Shown: one piece after another, positions 59,795 to 64,000 of the stretch
Layout: each line of letters starts with the position of its first letter
Numbering within the stretch: the first letter of the stretch is position 1
Origin: Haloarcula sp. H-GB4
GTDB lineage: Archaea; Halobacteriota; Halobacteria; Halobacteriales; Haloarculaceae
Direction of reading: 5' to 3'
Assembly: GCF_030848575.1 (NCBI RefSeq)
Contig: NZ_JAVDDX010000002.1
Location: 372,001-436,000, forward strand
DNA: 64,000 nucleotides
Translations under genes and position numbers: made by a program
Notes under the pieces: generated by a model
The model's database searches: none
Told to the model about the DNA's origin: nothing
Seen by the model: the letters and a program-made list of their open reading frames with translations, nothing else

Positions 59795-61018
59795 ATGGCT
59801 GTGCAGGGGACGGCAACGCCTACGCCGACGGCCAACGACACCGGTGAAGGCCTTCTGGAACTCTTTACCGTGTTACAGCGGTCACTGGACCAGTTGGTCG
59901 CGACGCAGGGGCGACTCGTCGCGACGCTCATCCTCTTGGTCTTCCTGCTTGTCAGTGTTGTCGTGGTTCCGGCCGCACTCGCCCGGCTTCGGTCCGCTGC
60001 GTCGGGTCAAACCGGCGACTGGCTACAGGTCATGGCCGACTACACGCCGACGACCATCCGGGGCGTGTTTCTCCGGATCGCTCAGTTTTCGATGGTCGTC
60101 ATCGTTGTCATTTCGTTCCTCATCGTCTGGGGCGTTCTCGATATCGTCCAGACGGTGGGGCCGTACCTCAACGGCGGTGATCAGTCACTCCTGGCGACGA
60201 TACAGACGATCGTCCTCGTCATGCTGGCCTTTGTCCTGTCCGACCAGATGCAGCGGTGGATCGGCCGGTTCAGCCAAGCTGTTACCGGCTTCACCGAACA
60301 CCAAGAGGAGATCCTCCTCCGACTGGGGCAGGTCACCGTCTTCATTACCATCGGTGCGACGGTCTTCGCTGTCTGGGGCATCGATCTCAGTGGCTTGCTC
60401 GTCGGGGCTGGGTTTCTCGGTATCGTCGTTGGTCTGGCCGCCAGACAGACGCTTGGCTCGCTCATCGCCGGCTTCGTCCTGATGTTCTCTCGCCCGTTCA
60501 CTATCGGCGACTGGGTACTCGTCGGCGAGCAAGAAGGGATCGTGACCGATATCACGATCTTCAACACGCGGCTGGAGAACTTCGATGGCGAGTTCGTCAT
60601 CATTCCGAACGACCGGGTGAGCGACCGCGCGGTGACGAATCGCAGTCGAAAGGGGCTGTTGCGACTCACAGTCGACATCGGTGTGGACTACGACACCGAT
60701 GTTGATCGGGCGATGGATCTCGCCCGCGAAGCGATGACAGACATCGAGCACGTCGTCGATTCGCCGACGCCAGATGTCGTTCCAAAGGATTTCGGGGACT
60801 CTGCCGTGGTGATGGAACTCCGGTTCTGGATCGATCACCCGACGCCACCGCGGAAGTGGCGCGCCATCTCGGCGGTCGTCCGGGGTGTGAAAGCCACCTT
60901 CGACGAGGAAGACATCTCGATTCCATTCCCCCAGCGAACCCTCTCGAACCGCGTGGACGCGGCGGACGAGGAGGCGCTGGAAGGCGGCGTGGAGATGCGT
61001 CCGGACGGCGACGGCTGA
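59795..61018 (+). CDS. Small-conductance mechanosensitive channel (MscS family)
   Basis: A 407-residue membrane channel for release of osmotic pressure. Four hydrophobic segments are followed by the pore helix region GAGFLGIVVGLAARQTLGSL and the beta domain (FTIGDWVLVGEQEGIVTDIT, IFNTRLENFDGEFVIIPNDR). A C-terminal alpha-beta domain and an acidic tail finish the protein. It starts about 95 bases after pdxS and is likely on its own transcript. Confidence 0.93.
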   Translation: MAVQGTATPTPTANDTGEGLLELFTVLQRSLDQLVATQGRLVATLILLVFLLVSVVVVPAALARLRSAASGQTGDWLQVMADYTPTTIRGVFLRIAQFSMVVIVVISFLIVWGVLDIVQTVGPYLNGGDQSLLATIQTIVLVMLAFVLSDQMQRWIGRFSQAVTGFTEHQEEILLRLGQVTVFITIGATVFAVWGIDLSGLLVGAGFLGIVVGLAARQTLGSLIAGFVLMFSRPFTIGDWVLVGEQEGIVTDITIFNTRLENFDGEFVIIPNDRVSDRAVTNRSRKGLLRLTVDIGVDYDTDVDRAMDLAREAMTDIEHVVDSPTPDVVPKDFGDSAVVMELRFWIDHPTPPRKWRAISAVVRGVKATFDEEDISIPFPQRTLSNRVDAADEEALEGGVEMRPDGDG

Positions 61019-61019
61019 C

Positions 61020-61328
61020 CTACAGGTCGAGGCCGTCGAGAAGAAGCCCTAACCCGAGAATCCAGCACCCCAGTGCGGTCCCAAGCGTGCTAACGTAGAA
61101 CAGCCAGGACAGCCCCTGCTCTGTTGTCAGCAGCCCGCTTATCGTGGCGGTCGCGGTATCGGTCGCGGCCGGGATCGACCCGGCTGTGAGAGCCATACCG
61201 GCGAACGTGCCAACGGCGACCGGCAGTGCCACAGTGACTAGCACCAGACCGACACGTTTGGCCAGCGTGGCGACTGCAGCTGGGTCAAGCGGGCCGACAT
61301 AGGTCGGGACTGGCTGTCGCTGTGACAT
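61020..61328 (-). CDS. Hypothetical membrane protein, three helices
   Basis: A 102-residue protein (MSQRQPVPTYVGPLDPAAVA) with three hydrophobic helices and no recognised family. Convergent with the MscS gene, with one base between stops. The ATG at 61328 is preferred over in-frame upstream codons without coding character. Confidence 0.65.
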   Translation of the reverse strand: MSQRQPVPTYVGPLDPAAVATLAKRVGLVLVTVALPVAVGTFAGMALTAGSIPAATDTATATISGLLTTEQGLSWLFYVSTLGTALGCWILGLGLLLDGLDL

Positions 61329-61541
61329 GACATCACATAACACGTTCGGCTGGCATAAAAGTGCGTTCCTCAACGGAGACCGTGATACGCGTTCGGAGTA
61401 CGCAGACAATCCAAGAAATCTATAGAAAAGCTGTTTCAGGCGCTAACATAGTGGTTCGCTGGTCGGTCGTTGGGGTAGGGACGCCGCGGCGGAGCGACCG
61501 CCGGTCGAAACTACTATCCCCAACGGCACGAACGGACTGGT

Positions 61542-62123
61542 ATGAGCACTCCGCCGGGGGAGTATTACACCGAAGAACGCTGGCAGAACTGGCTAGACCG
61601 TATCGAGGAAGAAAACGTCGACCCTGAAGACGAGGATTCAGCGCGGCTTCTGTTGAACCTCCAGGACGACGCCGCGATCGCGGTCGCAAAGATTCTCACC
61701 GATTACGAGGACGGACCGCTCGACGAGGAAGCGACGCTCGACGAGCTTACCGGCGTCCGGGAGATCGTTCTCGACGACATCGACATCGACGACGAGGAGA
61801 CCGTGATGCTGATCGACGGCGTCCAGACATCGCTGCTGTGCGTATTCTATGCGGCCGAGGAGTTCGTCGCAGAAGGCGCTGCGGACGATGCGACCATCAC
61901 CGACTACATCGAGGCCGCCGCGGACGCGGAAGCCGAAGAGGACCTCGACGCGGCGCTGGGCTACTGTGTGCAGGCCGGCACGCAGATCATTGGCGGGTCG
62001 GAGCTCCCGATGGAGGTCGCTGAGAACCTCGAATACGGGCTCGTCTCCGAGTGGGTCAATGGACTCGACAGTCTCCAGACTGCGATGAGCGACCCGGAAG
62101 TCGTCGAAGAAGACGAGAGTTGA
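61542..62123 (+). CDS. DUF2150 family protein
   Basis: A 193-residue acidic protein of the haloarchaeal/euryarchaeal DUF2150 family: EERWQNWLDRIEEENVDPED, LNLQDDAAIAVAKILTDYED, MLIDGVQTSLLCVFYAAEEF, and DAALGYCVQAGTQIIGGSEL. All-helical and cytoplasmic; function unknown. Confidence 0.85.
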   Translation: MSTPPGEYYTEERWQNWLDRIEEENVDPEDEDSARLLLNLQDDAAIAVAKILTDYEDGPLDEEATLDELTGVREIVLDDIDIDDEETVMLIDGVQTSLLCVFYAAEEFVAEGAADDATITDYIEAAADAEAEEDLDAALGYCVQAGTQIIGGSELPMEVAENLEYGLVSEWVNGLDSLQTAMSDPEVVEEDES

Positions 62124-62169
62124 TAATTCGGCAGTCAGGTTTTTACCGCCGTCTCCGCAACTCCTCGCC

Positions 62170-64000
62170 ATGAGTTTCACGGGCGATGAGCGCGCACAGT
62201 CAGTGCAGGTTGGGGCTGTACTTCTGTTCGGCGTGCTTATCATCGCCTTCTCCTCGTATCAGGCGTTTGCCGTCCCGGAGCAAAACCGGGAGGTGGAGTT
62301 CAACCACAATCAGCAGGTCCAGACGCAGCTGCAGGACCTGCGAAACGCCATCGTCTCCGTTCCGGGACAGCCGAGCCAGCAAGCCGTCTCGGTCCAGTTG
62401 GGGACGCGATACCCGAGTCGGCTGGTAGCGACGAATCCCGGGCCGCCGTCGGGGTTGCTGTACACAGATGGGACCAGCGACGAGTCCCAAAACCTCACGA
62501 TTCGCAACGCCGAGGCACGCACCCCCGAGACGGCAGATTACTGGGACGGAACCACACTGCGACAGTACAACACGGGGGCCATCGCCTACAAGCCAGAATA
62601 CAACGTCTACGGGGAGGCCCCGGAGACTGTTTACGAGCACTCGGTTGTCTACAACCAGTTCCGTGGGGGGAACATCACGCTCTCGGAACAGGCGATGGTC
62701 GACGGGCGCGACATCACGCTGGTCACACTCAATGGGTCAATGAGCCGCTCGGCAAGCGATTCGATCACGGTCGACGTGGAGCCGAAATCCCAGTCGTCCC
62801 GGACGGTCCGCGTAACAAATACGACGGCGACATCGAACGTCTCAGTATCGTTTCTCTCTCGGCTCCCGGCGTCGGAATGGAGAGTGCTTCTCGACGACGA
62901 AATCGACCCGAATCCGGGTAACAAAACCAACGACCGGTACATCGCGAACGTCATCGAGGCAGAGGGACCGGGCTCGTTCTACAACGTCACTATCGTCTTC
63001 GAGCGAGGGACAACGTACCGCCTGAAGATGGCGAAGGCGGGCGTCGGGACAAAGGTAACTGCGGAGAACGACGCGTATCTTACGACTGTCGATGATAACG
63101 AGATCAGCGTCCAGCAGGGTGGAGACGGAGAAATCGTACTGGAGGTCCGGGACGCGTACAACAACCCTGTAAGCGGTGTCACAGTCAACGGCTCGGTCAA
63201 AGGGAGTAACACGGGGTCGCTCACACCGAACGCAGAATCCTCCGATAGCGACGGTCGCGTCGAATTTGTCTACAACGCAAGCCAGTCGACGGCGACCGGA
63301 ACATATACTGTTCAGCTCAGTCTCGATGAAATCAATAGTTCGTTCAACGGCGAGACCCCTGAAGATGTATCAGTTCCGGTGACGGTTACTGAGGCGAGTC
63401 AAGGATCTGGTGGCGGTTCCGGAGGTAATGACCTCATTTATAACGAGGATGCCTTTGCTCTTGACAGCAACGGGGAAACTGACGGGGGTGTCCAGTTTAG
63501 TATCACGAACGAGTTGGGTGAGAGCATCGAAATAACAACAGTGGCAATCGATCCCGTCAACGAAAATATAGATTATATTAGTGATAGCTACAGCAATGAC
63601 CGTGAGCCGGCACCGCAGGAAAACGAACTGTACATCCAGGCCGACAGCGACGGCTACACTGACTACGGCGGCGGAACCGACGTTCCGCTGATAGTCGATG
63701 TTGACGACGATGCCCGAAGTTTGAGCGGTCAGAACCCTGAATTATTCGATACGTCGACTGCGACGGTCCACCTGTTCGAGTTCTTCCGGCTCGACACCAG
63801 TTCTGAGGTGGATATGAACGGCGAAAGTGTCACTATAACCGTCACCTACGAGCTATCGAGTGGCGGTACCGATTCGAAGATGTTCACCGTCACTCCCGGC
63901 GGCGCGAACACGAACGCGCAACCGAACGCGGACTTCATGATAACCTCCAACGGGGGAGAATCGAACGGGAAATGGGATTTCGATGCCAGCCAGTCCAGTC
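62170..64000 (+). CDS. Large exported protein with pilin-like N-terminus, Ig-like and PKD domains (3' end beyond window)
   Basis: At least 610 codons are open to the window edge. The N-terminus MSFTGDERAQSVQVGAVLLF is a haloarchaeal type IV pilin-like or signal-anchor segment with a hydrophobic helix just behind a short charged stretch. Beta-rich extracellular parts follow: a first region with many Asn-x-Ser/Thr sequons (NLTIRN, NITLSE, NGSMSR), a Big-1-type domain (ISVQQGGDGEIVLEVRDAYN), a Gly/Ser hinge (GSGGGSGGND), and the start of a PKD-like domain (PNADFMITSNGGESNGKWDF) at the edge. Cell-surface role, adhesion or envelope; function otherwise unknown. Confidence 0.75.
   Translation, partial: MSFTGDERAQSVQVGAVLLFGVLIIAFSSYQAFAVPEQNREVEFNHNQQVQTQLQDLRNAIVSVPGQPSQQAVSVQLGTRYPSRLVATNPGPPSGLLYTDGTSDESQNLTIRNAEARTPETADYWDGTTLRQYNTGAIAYKPEYNVYGEAPETVYEHSVVYNQFRGGNITLSEQAMVDGRDITLVTLNGSMSRSASDSITVDVEPKSQSSRTVRVTNTTATSNVSVSFLSRLPASEWRVLLDDEIDPNPGNKTNDRYIANVIEAEGPGSFYNVTIVFERGTTYRLKMAKAGVGTKVTAENDAYLTTVDDNEISVQQGGDGEIVLEVRDAYNNPVSGVTVNGSVKGSNTGSLTPNAESSDSDGRVEFVYNASQSTATGTYTVQLSLDEINSSFNGETPEDVSVPVTVTEASQGSGGGSGGNDLIYNEDAFALDSNGETDGGVQFSITNELGESIEITTVAIDPVNENIDYISDSYSNDREPAPQENELYIQADSDGYTDYGGGTDVPLIVDVDDDARSLSGQNPELFDTSTATVHLFEFFRLDTSSEVDMNGESVTITVTYELSSGGTDSKMFTVTPGGANTNAQPNADFMITSNGGESNGKWDFDASQSS

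Overview
The window is haloarchaeal chromosome, most likely Haloarcula or a close relative. The evidence is high GC, very acidic proteins, leaderless-type promoters with a TATA element about 27 bases before the start codon, archaeal information genes (rpoP, L37Ae, pcc1, prefoldin beta, archaeal DnaG, two-subunit GMP synthetase), and at the left edge a halorhodopsin that closely resembles the Haloarcula proteins I remember. Organism and family names come from motif reading and memory; no search was run.

Layout. 1-5 kb: halorhodopsin (cut by the edge), aldo/keto reductase, a small winged-helix regulator and a large PAS/GAF/Bat-type regulator. 5-13 kb: membrane proteins, the rpl37ae-rpoP-pcc1 cluster, pantoate kinase with a DUF2103 protein, a UPF0175/PIN pair, then prefoldin beta with DUF3194. 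13-20 kb: exported acidic protein, bifunctional nuclease, HAD phosphatase, a second Bat-type regulator, a HalOD1 protein, and a two-gene unit of a 56-residue protein plus a protein with class I terpene synthase motifs. 20-30 kb: citramalate/isopropylmalate synthase, DUF192, HNH-type protein, histidine kinase, GMP synthetase amidotransferase subunit, DUF2070 protein, an AT-rich gene-poor stretch, a Thr/Pro-repeat surface protein with a PH-domain membrane protein, and tRNA-Ser(CGA). 30-39 kb: MoxR ATPase, GtrA and sulfatase-fold pair, methyltransferase, acetyltransferase, Hsp20-UbiB-kinase pair, GIDE-domain protein, a reduced MoeA-like protein and a HAD phosphatase. 39-44.7 kb: a siroheme/heme operon (fused siroheme decarboxylase, precorrin-2 dehydrogenase, glutamyl-tRNA reductase, with pterin dehydratase and an LWR-salt-type protein behind) and tandem cold-shock genes. 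44.7-50 kb: two cis-prenyltransferase homologues, a DUF92 (VTE6-like) membrane protein, an acetyltransferase, DnaG. 50-64 kb: tRNA-binding protein, DUF3311/sodium-solute symporter pair, HFX_2341-type regulator, valyl-tRNA synthetase behind a structured leader ORF, a membrane gene broken by an in-frame TAG, PdxS, MscS channel, DUF2150, and a large exported Ig/PKD protein cut by the right edge.

Most genes are core haloarchaeal housekeeping. The least explained items are the terpene-synthase-like protein with its overlapping small upstream gene (18.87-20.0 kb), the hairpin-forming leader ORF before valS (54.2 kb), the paired cis-prenyltransferase homologues beside DUF92 (44.8-47.8 kb), and a PIN-type toxin homologue that seems to have lost part of its active site (11.1 kb). 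No rRNA, CRISPR array, insertion sequence or prophage is visible.
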